Positions 50,501 to 59,896 of a DNA stretch of 64,000 bases are shown one piece after another. The stretch's first letter is position 1. Each line of letters opens with the position of its first letter. The stretch is from contig NZ_SJTF01000004.1 of the NCBI RefSeq assembly GCF_004634245.1, forward strand, positions 275,278 through 339,277. The letters are read 5' to 3'. Source of the stretch: Flavobacterium foetidum. GTDB taxonomy: Bacteria > Bacteroidota > Bacteroidia > Flavobacteriales > Flavobacteriaceae. The notes under the pieces are model-generated. The model was not told the origin of the DNA. It did not search any database and saw only the letters and a list, made by a program, of their open reading frames with translations. Position numbers and translations under genes: made by a program.

Positions 50501-51729
50501 TATTCTTCTTCCTTTTCGATTGCATCTTTATAATCCGGATACAAGAAATTATTATAAGGAAATCTAGTGATATGAATCTGGCGAACTGCTTCGTAAACCA
50601 TTTCTCTAAATTCTTCAAAATTTTCCTTTTGAGTGGCAGATATAAACAATGCTTTATCGGTTCCCAAATTGCTCATCCAGGTTTGTTTCCACTCGTCTAA
50701 TGTCCAGTGTTTTCTGGTTCTTTCGGTAATCAAATCGTCTTCGTCGATTGTCAGGTGTTTGTAAGCATCGATTTTATTAAAAACCATAATCGTTGGTTTG
50801 TCGTTGCTTTTTATTTCCTGTAAAATCTTATTTACCGATTCGATATGATCCTCAAAATCGGGATGCGAAATATCTACAACATGCAAAAGCAAATCGGCTT
50901 CACGAACCTCATCGAGTGTACTTTTAAAAGAATCCACCAATTGAGTTGGCAGTTTTCGAATAAATCCAACCGTATCTGAAAGCAGGAACGGTAAGTTTTT
51001 AATCACAACCTTTCGAACCGTTGTATCCAAAGTGGCAAATAATTTGTTTTCAACAAAGACATCACTTTTGCCTATAGCATTCATCAAAGTCGATTTCCCG
51101 ACATTGGTATATCCCACAAGAGCGACACGCACCATGGCACCGCGATTGCTACGCTGAATTCCCATCTGCTTATCGATTGTTTTGATTTTTTCTTTCAATA
51201 ACGAAATTCGGTCACGAACAATACGTCTATCTGTTTCAATCTCAGTCTCTCCTGGACCACGCATACCAATCCCTCCTTTTTGACGCTCAAGGTGTGTCCA
51301 TAAACCCGAAAGTCTTGGGAGCAAATATTGGCATTGCGCCAATTCAACCTGTGTTCTTGCGTACGAAGTCTCTGCTCTTTGTGCAAAAATATCCAGAATC
51401 AAGTTCGTTCTGTCGAGAATCTTGCAATCAATAATTCTAGAAATGTTTTTTTGCTGAGATGGCGTCAATTCGTCATCAAAAATTACAGTCGATATTTTGT
51501 TTTCTTTTACAAAAAGATTGATGTCGTCTATTTTCCCTGTACCGACAAAAGTCTTCGGATTTGGGCGTTCCATTTTTTGCGAAAAGCGTTTTATCACCTC
51601 ACCTCCAGCGGTGTAAGTCAAAAACTCCAATTCGTCTAAATATTCATTAAGCTTTTCCTCACTTTGGTTCTGAGTTACGATACCTACAATTACCGTTCTC
51701 TCAAAATTTATAACTTCTTTTTCTAACAT
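50500..51729 (-). CDS. hflX: GTPase HflX
   Basis: HflX binds ribosomes and can split stalled 70S particles under stress. The 409-residue protein has the HflX N-terminal domain with GTGKIDDI, a coiled region around GPGETEIETDRR, and a GTPase domain with G1 GYTNVGKST, G3 DTVGFIRKLP and G4 NKID. The C-terminal tail is charged. Length is typical. The gene is transcribed alone and ends at a shared terminator. Confidence 0.95.
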   Translation of the reverse strand: MLEKEVINFERTVIVGIVTQNQSEEKLNEYLDELEFLTYTAGGEVIKRFSQKMERPNPKTFVGTGKIDDINLFVKENKISTVIFDDELTPSQQKNISRIIDCKILDRTNLILDIFAQRAETSYARTQVELAQCQYLLPRLSGLWTHLERQKGGIGMRGPGETEIETDRRIVRDRISLLKEKIKTIDKQMGIQRSNRGAMVRVALVGYTNVGKSTLMNAIGKSDVFVENKLFATLDTTVRKVVIKNLPFLLSDTVGFIRKLPTQLVDSFKSTLDEVREADLLLHVVDISHPDFEDHIESVNKILQEIKSNDKPTIMVFNKIDAYKHLTIDEDDLITERTRKHWTLDEWKQTWMSNLGTDKALFISATQKENFEEFREMVYEAVRQIHITRFPYNNFLYPDYKDAIEKEEE

Positions 51730-51745
51730 AGTCTTGAATAAGCTG

Positions 51746-51753
51746 CAAATTTA
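51746..51753 (-). promoter_or_regulatory. Promoter -7 element for hflX
   Basis: On the minus strand TAAATTTG fits TAnnTTTG and lies 16 bp before the hflX start codon. A -33 TTG at normal spacing is not evident. Confidence 0.4.
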
Positions 51754-51819
51754 ATCAATTACGCGCTACATTTACTTATACAATTTTGATTTTAAATTTA
51801 TATCGCCATATATCCCTTT

Positions 51820-51866
51820 AATAAAAAATGGAATTCTGTTGCGAGTGACACAACAAAATTCCATTT
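51820..51866 (-). terminator. Terminator of the YD-like secreted protein gene
   Basis: AAATGGAATTCTGTTG and CAACAAAATTCCATTT form a 16-pair stem with one mismatch and a nine-base loop. On the minus strand it is followed by TTTTTTATT, 25 bp after the stop. Confidence 0.85.
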
Positions 51867-51890
51867 GAATAATTTAGACAAACTGAAAGC

Positions 51891-52751
51891 CTACTCGTAA
51901 ATAAACGTTTTTTCTGTTTTTACGATTCCGTTTTCTTCAATTTGAGAGCAAGAAATCGGGAAATTCAATTTGTTGTATTTGTACTTTCTGCTCACTGCAA
52001 CTAGCGCTGTAGAAGACGGACTGAAATTCAATTCATTATTATATGAAATCGACTCAAAAGCGAATTCATCTTCGTGATACGAAATCATTGGAACGATAAC
52101 TTTATAATTATCCCCAAAAAGGCTTTGAACGATTAACTGATCAACAGATTTTTTATCATCATACGTATATGATTTAGAAATTTTATCTCCAACCAATCCT
52201 TTATGTCTAGAGACATTATCGTTTACATAAACATATTCTAATTTTCCAATAATGGCCTTATTTCGGTCTCGTGACGTACGTCTTACGATAATTCCGTTTT
52301 CAACCAAATATTCAATATCTTCAACCAGATTTTGGTGATTGGTACTCTTTTTTGTAGTTACTTTTACTCGTGCACCTTCATAAACAAACGAAACTGTTTT
52401 GGTTATATAATTTGGCCCTTCCTGATATTTTTTTACAAATTTGGTAATGTTATTATCCGCATCATAAGTATAATTGATCACTTCTTTCCAGTCGCTTCCA
52501 ATTTTATCTTTTACAGTCATGTCCAGAAGACCGTTTTTATTGTAGTAAAAATGCTGAACCACATCTGAAGTTGTAATAGTCTGAAGTTTACCGTCTTTAA
52601 AAACCATTGTTTTATTAACAATTTCACCGTCTTTAGAGTTTTGGTAATTTGTTTTTACGATATTAATCTGTTTTAATTTAACCGGTGCATCCTGGCCGTG
52701 GATCAAACATGGAAAAACCATCAACAAGATGGCAATAAAGTAGTTTTTCAT
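51891..52751 (-). CDS. Secreted protein with degenerate YD-like strands
   Basis: From the ATG at 52751 the 286-residue protein has a signal peptide (MKNYFIAILLMVFPCLIHGQ); a start at 52787 is less likely. The mature part repeats short strands such as FYYNKNGLLDM and YTYDADNNITKF with a Y-x-Y-x-x-x-x-x-I/L rhythm. It resembles the lipoprotein at 27867-28745 in layout, so the two may be distant paralogues. I do not recognise a function; a surface or periplasmic structural role is a guess. Confidence 0.75.
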   Translation of the reverse strand: MKNYFIAILLMVFPCLIHGQDAPVKLKQINIVKTNYQNSKDGEIVNKTMVFKDGKLQTITTSDVVQHFYYNKNGLLDMTVKDKIGSDWKEVINYTYDADNNITKFVKKYQEGPNYITKTVSFVYEGARVKVTTKKSTNHQNLVEDIEYLVENGIIVRRTSRDRNKAIIGKLEYVYVNDNVSRHKGLVGDKISKSYTYDDKKSVDQLIVQSLFGDNYKVIVPMISYHEDEFAFESISYNNELNFSPSSTALVAVSRKYKYNKLNFPISCSQIEENGIVKTEKTFIYE

Positions 52752-52872
52752 AAGTTTTTGTATTGATTTGGGATGACCAAAATACAAAATTCTATGAAAA
52801 ATTAAACATATGGAACATTAAAAAACAAAAAACAAATCTTACAATACTTAAAACCAACAATTTATGTTGTTT

Positions 52873-53820
52873 CTAAAATTTAATTGATTTGTTATTAATT
52901 TTAAGACTATTCATTATTTTGGTTGCTTCTTCTAAATACAGATTAAAAAAATTGTCATTGGCGCAAAATGTCAGTATGTAACATTCGTTATCAATTGAAT
53001 AGAAATATCGTATTGATTTTAACTTGTTATCAAGAATAGTATAATACTCAATCATATATGTCTTATCGTTAATCTTTTCCTCCTTTACAACTTTTTGCCA
53101 ATCAGTGATGAGCTGTTCAACTTGATATTTTACATACTGAGAAAATTCGTGATGAAATTCCTCCTTAACATCTTCCTTTATTAAATTTACATATACATAT
53201 TCTTCTTCTTTTGGACCGCTCATACAAAACGGCTCAAGAAATGGTCCAGGACATTGCATTTCCCATTTGACTGGAAATTGTACAGAATAATTGTCTTTCT
53301 CAAGCAACTTATACCCATTTCCCAAAGGCCTTATTGTAACTTCACTTTGTGCTTTTGATTGGTTTTCATTTTTATTATGAACTTCACTGACTTTATTATT
53401 GTTGATGTAGTCCTTTAAATTCTGCTCTAATTTTCCTTTTGAAACAATTTGATTCAGTTTCAAAACCATCTTTCCTGATTCGGCTTTTACTAACTTAATT
53501 GAAACCTTTGTTTCTTTGTCATCTAACTTGGTTAATAGAATATTCCAGTGGGAAGTTACTTTTAATATCTTGTCCGTTTTCAGTTTTAAATAATTTTCGT
53601 CAGTATCTGAACTATACTCTTCATTTTTTATAATAAAATCTGTTTCAAAGATAGTATCATTTTGAGACGCAAATGCAAAATCATTTATCAGCAAAGTATG
53701 ATAATCTGACACTTTAGAGGATACATTTTTGATATCGTCATGGATTATAAATTCTTTTTCTTGTGCAATAACATATGTTGCATTAATCAGTAACAGGCAC
53801 AATAGTATTCTATTTTTCAT
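52873..53820 (-). CDS. Secreted protein of unknown function
   Basis: The 315-residue protein has a signal peptide (MKNRILLCLLLINATYVIAQ) and two parts joined by a polar linker (about 150-165). The C-terminal half (YSVQFPVKWEMQC, then strands and the final YLEEATKIMNSLKI helix) has the general look of PsbP-like or DUF1795-type stress proteins. That resemblance is weak. The neighbouring genes are also secreted proteins, but the gap is too large to claim an operon. Confidence 0.65.
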   Translation of the reverse strand: MKNRILLCLLLINATYVIAQEKEFIIHDDIKNVSSKVSDYHTLLINDFAFASQNDTIFETDFIIKNEEYSSDTDENYLKLKTDKILKVTSHWNILLTKLDDKETKVSIKLVKAESGKMVLKLNQIVSKGKLEQNLKDYINNNKVSEVHNKNENQSKAQSEVTIRPLGNGYKLLEKDNYSVQFPVKWEMQCPGPFLEPFCMSGPKEEEYVYVNLIKEDVKEEFHHEFSQYVKYQVEQLITDWQKVVKEEKINDKTYMIEYYTILDNKLKSIRYFYSIDNECYILTFCANDNFFNLYLEEATKIMNSLKINNKSIKF

Positions 53821-53842
53821 AATTATTATTCATTAGCTTAAA

Positions 53843-55192
53843 TTACTTCTCCCCAAAAATCTTCACATCATCAACCATAAAAGCGCCATTCAAAGTCTTG
53901 TCTTTTCCAGAGCCGATGTATTTAAATCCGATGTGTATGTTTCCGGTATAAGCAGAAAGGTCAATTCCTCCGGAACTCATGAATTCGCGGGAAGGAGTTG
54001 AAAGAGACGGAACTTTTGCTTCCAGTTTTGTCCATTTTGCTTTGGTGACGCTTGAACCGTCAAAATTGGTTGAAACGTAAACTTCAAGAGTATTTAATGG
54101 CGAATCTACTTTTAAATCATGCTGTGCGCTTCTAAAAGATAAAACAGCATTTTTATAACCTGTTAAATTTATTTTTGGAGTTATCAGCCAGGCAACATTT
54201 TCGGCAGCCGTTGTGCTTGTGGTATTGAATTCGGCATAACCATTTCCGGAATACACCATGCTTTTCCATAACTTGGTTGCTTTTTCTACAATATTGCTCC
54301 AGCCTGGTAGTGCAAAATTGACGTTGTTTGCAACCGACTGGAAATCTTCTGCAAAAAAGGGCGTATTTCGTTTTCCATTCATTTCAACATCACTTTCGGA
54401 GCGAACCATAAATTGATAATCAGAGCCAAATTTTGTTAGAATGCCTCTTACTTTTCCGCTTCCTTCAGGAACAAAATGTTCGGCAAATTTTGCATAACTG
54501 CTGGTTCTAAAAATAATCTGATTTCCCGTTTTGTCTCTCAGATACCAATTGGTTGAACCACCAACATTATTAGACTCTTCAAAATAATGTCGTCCCAAGG
54601 CAGCTTCTGTAAACTCGACATCATTTAATTCTATCAGCGTATTTAATTTACTGTCATTGAGCGCTTTTTCTATAGACAGTGATTCAACTAATAAATTTTC
54701 GTCAATTATGGTGCAGGAAGCGTTTAGCACATTTTTATACTCCGTTTGAGAAATTCTTCCAATCGTTGGGTCTCCCGCGTTGCTTACATACAGACTCCCG
54801 ATTCGCAATCCGCCATAATACAAATCTGTAAACTGATTTTTAAGTTTTATATACACCTTATTTCCGAGTCTATAATCGATATAAGTATTGGATGCATCAA
54901 CGGGAACACTAAATCCTAATGCGGGAAGCTTGTCTGTTGCTTTAGTCTGCAGATAAATCGTTTTAAAAAAATTGCCGCCTTCATCGCTAGAAACAACATA
55001 AGCCTCAATAACATCATCATAGAGATATTGTTTGGCTGTATTTCCAGAAAGTTCATAAACTTTTTCGACGGTTTTGTTTACTGCCAAATCTGGTTGCGTA
55101 CAAATCAATTCTGGTGTTTCAGTTTCGGTATTACAGCTGATAAGGCTTAACAATATAATTCCAATAAATGGGTTCAAAAATGTGTTTTTCAT
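53843..55192 (-). CDS. DUF5689 lipoprotein with choice-of-anchor J-like domain
   Basis: The 449-residue protein has a lipoprotein signal ending in SLISC. The first half (about 45-265) is a DUF5689 OB-like region with YVVSSDEGGNFFKTIYLQ; the second half (about 280-449) is a jelly-roll of the choice-of-anchor-J type (FFAEDFQS, FRSAQHDLK, VDDVKIFG). It probably sits on the outer membrane with the TonB receptor encoded 17 bp upstream, like the SusC/SusD layout, and helps bind the substrate. The substrate is unknown. Confidence 0.85.
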   Translation of the reverse strand: MKNTFLNPFIGIILLSLISCNTETETPELICTQPDLAVNKTVEKVYELSGNTAKQYLYDDVIEAYVVSSDEGGNFFKTIYLQTKATDKLPALGFSVPVDASNTYIDYRLGNKVYIKLKNQFTDLYYGGLRIGSLYVSNAGDPTIGRISQTEYKNVLNASCTIIDENLLVESLSIEKALNDSKLNTLIELNDVEFTEAALGRHYFEESNNVGGSTNWYLRDKTGNQIIFRTSSYAKFAEHFVPEGSGKVRGILTKFGSDYQFMVRSESDVEMNGKRNTPFFAEDFQSVANNVNFALPGWSNIVEKATKLWKSMVYSGNGYAEFNTTSTTAAENVAWLITPKINLTGYKNAVLSFRSAQHDLKVDSPLNTLEVYVSTNFDGSSVTKAKWTKLEAKVPSLSTPSREFMSSGGIDLSAYTGNIHIGFKYIGSGKDKTLNGAFMVDDVKIFGEK

Positions 55193-55209
55193 GACAATTA
55201 AATTTTGAT

Positions 55210-58029
55210 TTACAAACCAATTGTGAGATTTAAAAAATAAGTTCGTCCATAACCGTAATAATATTTTGGACCAAAAGATGGCGTGCCACTGGAAACGTCC
55301 TGATTTAAAGCTCTAAAATTGGCATTTCTCGCCTGTTCAAATCCGCCCGTTTTATAAATTGTGTTTAAGACATTATTTACACTTGCAAAAAGTCCGATAT
55401 ATTTTTTACTGATGCGCCAAGATTTTCCTCCATTAATATTTAATAGTGTTACGGGATTAAATCGTTCCTGTTTCAAAAGTTCGTTTCCTCTTTCGGAAGT
55501 TGCTTCGGGAAACGGAAAACCATTTGCTGGATTGATATAAAATTGAGATGTTCTTGAAATGGGCGAAACATCAATATAGTTTTCTGCCAAATAATTAACA
55601 TTAGTACCAATCCACCAAAATTTCGGGTTTCGATATTCTAATCCAAAAGAATAAGCCTGTTGTGGAGTTCCAGGTTGTTTGTAATTCTTAAGATAGGCCT
55701 GTCCAAAATCAAAAGTAGTCTGTTTATTGTCTTTTGAAATGTTTGCGTCATTAGTAATCATTACGTTTGGGTTACTGTTGTAGATATAATTTCCGTAAGC
55801 CGCAGCTAAAGTGGTTTTTATTGTAGAAGAAAGCTGATATTCAAAACTCAATTCTGCACCTGTATTTTTCTTGTCTAAATGCGTCAGGGTCTGACTTACA
55901 AAAGCATCTGTAGCATCATAACCTGCTCCATTATCAAAAATTCCTTCGGCATAGAAAAATGATGTTTTTGAAGTGTTTTTAATCAAAGTATAATAAGCGG
56001 TAAGCCTTAATTTTAATTTAGCTGAGCGGTATATATAATTTGCATCAGCACTCGATATGTTCTCACTTTCTAACCCGTCAACTATAGAATTGTTTAATCG
56101 TGAATTAGAAAAAGTATTTCGAAGCGAAGGTGCTCTTGTTAAATGTGCTGCATTAAAAAACAACAATTGCTTTCCTGAAATTTTATAGGTGAATCCGCCT
56201 TTAAAACCAAAATTTTCAAAATTAACTTTCTCACTTTTCCCTAGAGAAGTTGTTGGATAAAGTCCGTTTTGATACAATCCTTCTCTTTGATAATCTGACA
56301 TAGAATAAGATTGAGCCAAATAGAATTCTGTTTTATTATAAACAAATTTAAACTGCGTAAAAGCATCTAAGGTATTAGCTAAAAAATTATAATTATAACC
56401 ATAAGTATCTCCTTTTTTTACTTGTCTGTCTGGATGCAGCAAATCAGATTGCGACAGATTTCCTTTGTAAAACGAATCGATATCATCAAAATATTCTCCG
56501 CCCAAAAGGTCCAGCAAATATTGGAAATTATGTGATTTTAGTTTTCTGAAAGTAAATCCGCCATCAAAAGAAATATTGGAAGTAAGCTGCGTATTTAGAT
56601 TTGAATTTACTGCAAAAGTCTTATCATCTGTTCTGTCCTCGTACAAAACGTAGTGGCTTTTTGAAGGTTCATAACCGTTCTGGGTCTGCTTTTGATTGGC
56701 AAAATACATTGCATTCCAGTCAATTTGCGGATTTGCTAGAAGAGCCGTTTTGTTTTTGGCCGCATTTTCATAATCTGGCGTAAATTCTCCCGAAAATTCA
56801 CCATAATCTTTTGCATAAAGTGAGCTAAAATAGCTCGGCATTTTTTTGTAGTAAACAGGGTCTGGACTGTCAGCATTTTGGTAGTCAATATTGCTGTTTC
56901 CCACTTGCCCGAATTGATACATGACGGTTGAATTCAGATTTGTCTTATCATTAATTTTAAAATAATGATTGAGCATGAACAAAGGTTCTTCTACTCTTTT
57001 AATCCTTGCATTCCGTTTTTTGCCACTCTGAAATCCCCAATACGAATTGTACTTCTCGCCCAGTAAATTCGTAACCTCAGTGGTATTGGGAGAATTTTTT
57101 CCACGTGAATTTGGAGTATAAAATCCGGTAAAATTGAGCGAATGTTTCGTGTTAACTTTCTTTTCAACACTAAGAAAAAAGGAATCTGCATTGAAATCGG
57201 TTCCTTCAAAATAACTTTCTTCTGCCCATCTTTTTCCTGCTGAGACAACATAAGCCCAGCCCGAAGAACTCATTCCAGAAGCGTATGAGCCAATAGCGCG
57301 CCAAGTATAAGCAGCATTGCTTCCAGAAAAGGTGAGTGAGCTTCCTTTTCGATAGGATGAAGCTCTTGTAGAAATTTGCTGCGTTCCTAAAATCCCCCCG
57401 AAAGTATAATTGGATGCCGTGGTTCCAACTGAAAATTCCTGATTGCGAAGCACATTATTCAAGCCTCCCCAATTGCTCCATTGCGGTCTGCCATCGTAGA
57501 TTTTGTTCATTGTCATTCCGTTGAGCATCATAGTTCCGTTTTCGCTGTCTAAACCACGAACCCTGAATCGGGCCTGACCCCAACTAAATGCTTCTGTCTG
57601 CATAAAAGCATCGCGTGAAGACTGCAGTAAACCCGATGTCATTTCGGATGAACTGTTGTCATCAGAAAAATCATTGTCTGATAAGGTAATTAATGCAGCA
57701 GGAACTTCATCTGTATAGGTATCTTCTAATTGTAAAATGCCCAGATTGATATTTTGTCCCGAAGTGTACTGTAGTTTTAAAAGAAAATCTTTGTAGCCTT
57801 GGCTTCTCAGCAAAAGCAATTGTTCTTTAGTCGGAAATACGTGAAGCTCAAATTTTCCTGTTTTAGAAGTGAGCTGCATTACAGCTGTATTCTGTATCGT
57901 CACCACTACATTTTCCAGCGGATTTTGAGTTCTTGCATCTATTACAGTTCCTATGACTGTTATTTCCTGCTGTGCAAAGGCAGAATAAAAAAACCAAAAA
58001 ATAAAGAAGACTGCGTATTTTTTTACCAT
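55210..58029 (-). CDS. TonB-dependent receptor with carboxypeptidase-like regulatory domain
   Basis: From the ATG at 58029 the 939-residue protein starts with a signal peptide (MVKKYAVFFIFWFFYSAFAQ); an ATG at 58041 is also possible. An N-terminal carboxypeptidase D-like domain (VIGTVIDARTQNPLENVVVTI) is followed by the plug (RFRVRGLDSENGTMMLNGM) and a long beta-barrel that ends in LNLTIGL with an aromatic-rich last strand. It imports a large substrate across the outer membrane using TonB energy. It forms a unit with the downstream DUF5689 lipoprotein gene. Confidence 0.93.
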   Translation of the reverse strand: MVKKYAVFFIFWFFYSAFAQQEITVIGTVIDARTQNPLENVVVTIQNTAVMQLTSKTGKFELHVFPTKEQLLLLRSQGYKDFLLKLQYTSGQNINLGILQLEDTYTDEVPAALITLSDNDFSDDNSSSEMTSGLLQSSRDAFMQTEAFSWGQARFRVRGLDSENGTMMLNGMTMNKIYDGRPQWSNWGGLNNVLRNQEFSVGTTASNYTFGGILGTQQISTRASSYRKGSSLTFSGSNAAYTWRAIGSYASGMSSSGWAYVVSAGKRWAEESYFEGTDFNADSFFLSVEKKVNTKHSLNFTGFYTPNSRGKNSPNTTEVTNLLGEKYNSYWGFQSGKKRNARIKRVEEPLFMLNHYFKINDKTNLNSTVMYQFGQVGNSNIDYQNADSPDPVYYKKMPSYFSSLYAKDYGEFSGEFTPDYENAAKNKTALLANPQIDWNAMYFANQKQTQNGYEPSKSHYVLYEDRTDDKTFAVNSNLNTQLTSNISFDGGFTFRKLKSHNFQYLLDLLGGEYFDDIDSFYKGNLSQSDLLHPDRQVKKGDTYGYNYNFLANTLDAFTQFKFVYNKTEFYLAQSYSMSDYQREGLYQNGLYPTTSLGKSEKVNFENFGFKGGFTYKISGKQLLFFNAAHLTRAPSLRNTFSNSRLNNSIVDGLESENISSADANYIYRSAKLKLRLTAYYTLIKNTSKTSFFYAEGIFDNGAGYDATDAFVSQTLTHLDKKNTGAELSFEYQLSSTIKTTLAAAYGNYIYNSNPNVMITNDANISKDNKQTTFDFGQAYLKNYKQPGTPQQAYSFGLEYRNPKFWWIGTNVNYLAENYIDVSPISRTSQFYINPANGFPFPEATSERGNELLKQERFNPVTLLNINGGKSWRISKKYIGLFASVNNVLNTIYKTGGFEQARNANFRALNQDVSSGTPSFGPKYYYGYGRTYFLNLTIGL

Positions 58030-58227
58030 CAAAAAATCCAATTTACTGTGAACATTACTTTAGGATTTCAAATCCTTCATTCAAAAGATAAAAATTGGTT
58101 TTTGGAAAAAATTCAACAGCAAGCAAGTCGCTTGTTATTCAAATATAAACAAAATATTTAACCCTAAATAAATTCTTACAAATTTATTTAGGATTTTATT
58201 AATTTTAATAAAAGCTTAATTGTAAAA

Positions 58228-59448
58228 CTAAACAGTAGTTCTAATTTTAGAAACCATAAAAGCAATCAGCACTCCAAAAATTCCGATAAAAGCAAAAGAA
58301 AACTGCAGTCCGAAACTTTGAGCGATATGGCCAATTACAGGTGGTCCCATTAAGAAACCAAGGAAACTCACACTCGAAACAATCGTTAAAGCTTCTCCCG
58401 CAGGAACTGTTGGGTTTTTACCTGCAATACTATAAACGGTAGGCACAATGGTAGCAACTCCCAAACCAACAAACATAAAAGCAATGGTGCACGGAATAAT
58501 ATAAGGAAGAAAAACAGCTGTAAAAAGTCCGGCCGAAATCATGACACCGCTAATCTGCATAACACGTTCGCGGCCAAATTTATTGATTAATCCGTCTCCA
58601 AGGAATCTTCCGCTGGCCATCATAATCATAAAAGAAGTATACCCTAAAACCACCAAAGGCCCCGGCGCTTGTACAATATCTTTAAAATAAACACCGCTCC
58701 AATCGAACATAACACCTTCGCTGGCCATACTGCAGAATCCAATAACTCCAAGCCAAAGCAAAGCCGAATCTGGTTTTACAAATAGTTTTTTTCCTTCTTG
58801 TTTGGCTTTCTTTTTTTCTTTGGCCCTAACCAAAAAATTGAAATTAAAAGCTACCATCAATAAAACGATGATACCCACAATTATAAAATGATGCAGCGGA
58901 CTTAATTTTAAAGCCAGCATTCCCAATCCGACTAATGCTCCTGTAAATCCGGCAAAACTCCACATTCCGTGAAAAGACGACATGATTGTTTTCTTGAACA
59001 AAACTTCGGTATAAACACCTTGCGTATTTACAGCAATATTCGCTAAGTTTCCGAATAGTCCAAAAACAAATAACCCGAGCGATAATTGTAGCGATGTTGT
59101 TGCCAAACCTAAATTAACAAGGCAGAAAACATACATTATAAGAGAAAAAATCAAAATTCGGTGGCTTCCAAATTTCGTTACCATTTTTCCCGAAAAAGGC
59201 ATAATAGCCAATTGCCCAACGGGAAGCGCAAAAAGTATAGAACCCAAATCGCCTTCGGTTAAATGCAGCGCTGTTTTGATATCTGGAATTCGGCTCGCCC
59301 AAGTGGCAAAACTTAATCCCATTCCGAAATAAAACATTCCAACGGCAAATCGAATTCGTTTTAAATAGGAAGCTTTTGCTTCTCTAAATACTTTCTTGAT
59401 TTTCCCTTTGGTTTGAAAAAGCGCTAACGGATTAAAATTTATCAGCAT
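58228..59448 (-). CDS. MFS transporter
   Basis: The 406-residue protein has twelve predicted membrane segments in two halves with a polar loop (RAKEKKKAKQEGKK) between them. The loop after the second helix (SGKMVTKFGSHRIL) and its counterpart (GDGLINKFGRERVM) are the MFS motif-A positions. It resembles the sugar/drug-type MFS group (FucP/YbjJ-like) but the substrate cannot be told. It is a single gene with a promoter element upstream. Confidence 0.88.
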   Translation of the reverse strand: MLINFNPLALFQTKGKIKKVFREAKASYLKRIRFAVGMFYFGMGLSFATWASRIPDIKTALHLTEGDLGSILFALPVGQLAIMPFSGKMVTKFGSHRILIFSLIMYVFCLVNLGLATTSLQLSLGLFVFGLFGNLANIAVNTQGVYTEVLFKKTIMSSFHGMWSFAGFTGALVGLGMLALKLSPLHHFIIVGIIVLLMVAFNFNFLVRAKEKKKAKQEGKKLFVKPDSALLWLGVIGFCSMASEGVMFDWSGVYFKDIVQAPGPLVVLGYTSFMIMMASGRFLGDGLINKFGRERVMQISGVMISAGLFTAVFLPYIIPCTIAFMFVGLGVATIVPTVYSIAGKNPTVPAGEALTIVSSVSFLGFLMGPPVIGHIAQSFGLQFSFAFIGIFGVLIAFMVSKIRTTV

Positions 59449-59470
59449 ATTGAATTTTATTGAATATTGT

Positions 59471-59495
59471 CAAAATTACTAAAAACGCCTGGCAA
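59471..59495 (-). promoter_or_regulatory. Promoter of the MFS transporter gene
   Basis: On the minus strand TAATTTTG (59478-59471) fits TAnnTTTG, with TTG (59495-59493) 14 bases upstream. The start codon is 23 bp downstream. Confidence 0.45.
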
Positions 59496-59704
59496 AGTAT
59501 ACAGAGCCTAGGGTTATGCACAATTTACAACGTTATTGTTTATAAATTCGAAGGTTATTGATTGAATTCTTCTTATTAAAATTACAATTTTTCGGGTTTA
59601 GTCGAATTATAATTTGTTACGTTTTTTAATTTGAAACCAAAAAAGAAGCTACATCAAAAAGAAATCATTTTACGAGATGTAATATTTTAAAAAACTTACA
59701 TAAA

Positions 59705-59812
59705 ACCCCAGCGGGGTAAAATTTATAGAAATTTAATATCCCAAATAAAAAAAACTCCAGCGGAGCGACATACATTTCAGATTATAAAAACATGCCGCTC
59801 CGCTGGAGCTAT
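59705..59812. repeat. Intergenic palindrome cluster with CTCCAGCGGAG core
   Basis: CCCCAGCGGGG (about 59707-59716), CTCCAGCGGAGCG (from 59755) and CCGCTCCGCTGGAGC (from 59793) lie within 110 bp, the latter two forming an inverted pair over about 25 bp. GC-rich palindromes of this type are common intergenic repeats in Flavobacterium, from general memory. A possible role in transcription termination is not supported by T runs. Confidence 0.65.
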
Positions 59813-59896
59813 ATTTTGTAAGGATTAATTCTCTGCTATAAATAGTACGCTTCCCCGAAGCTTACAAAAAGCCAAGCTTTAGAAATCGTTTCCCTT

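Larger units (their letters stand above)
59449..59896. other. 448-bp intergenic region with palindromic repeat cluster
   Basis: The part next to the MFS gene holds its promoter; the middle (59700-59820) carries a cluster of short palindromes with the core CTCCGCTGGAG. No gene or RNA was recognised. Confidence 0.7.

Noticed and set aside
57799..58161. A 120-codon plus-strand frame at the TonB receptor start
   Set aside because: It is antisense to the signal peptide and first domain of the receptor and looks like reversed coding sequence.
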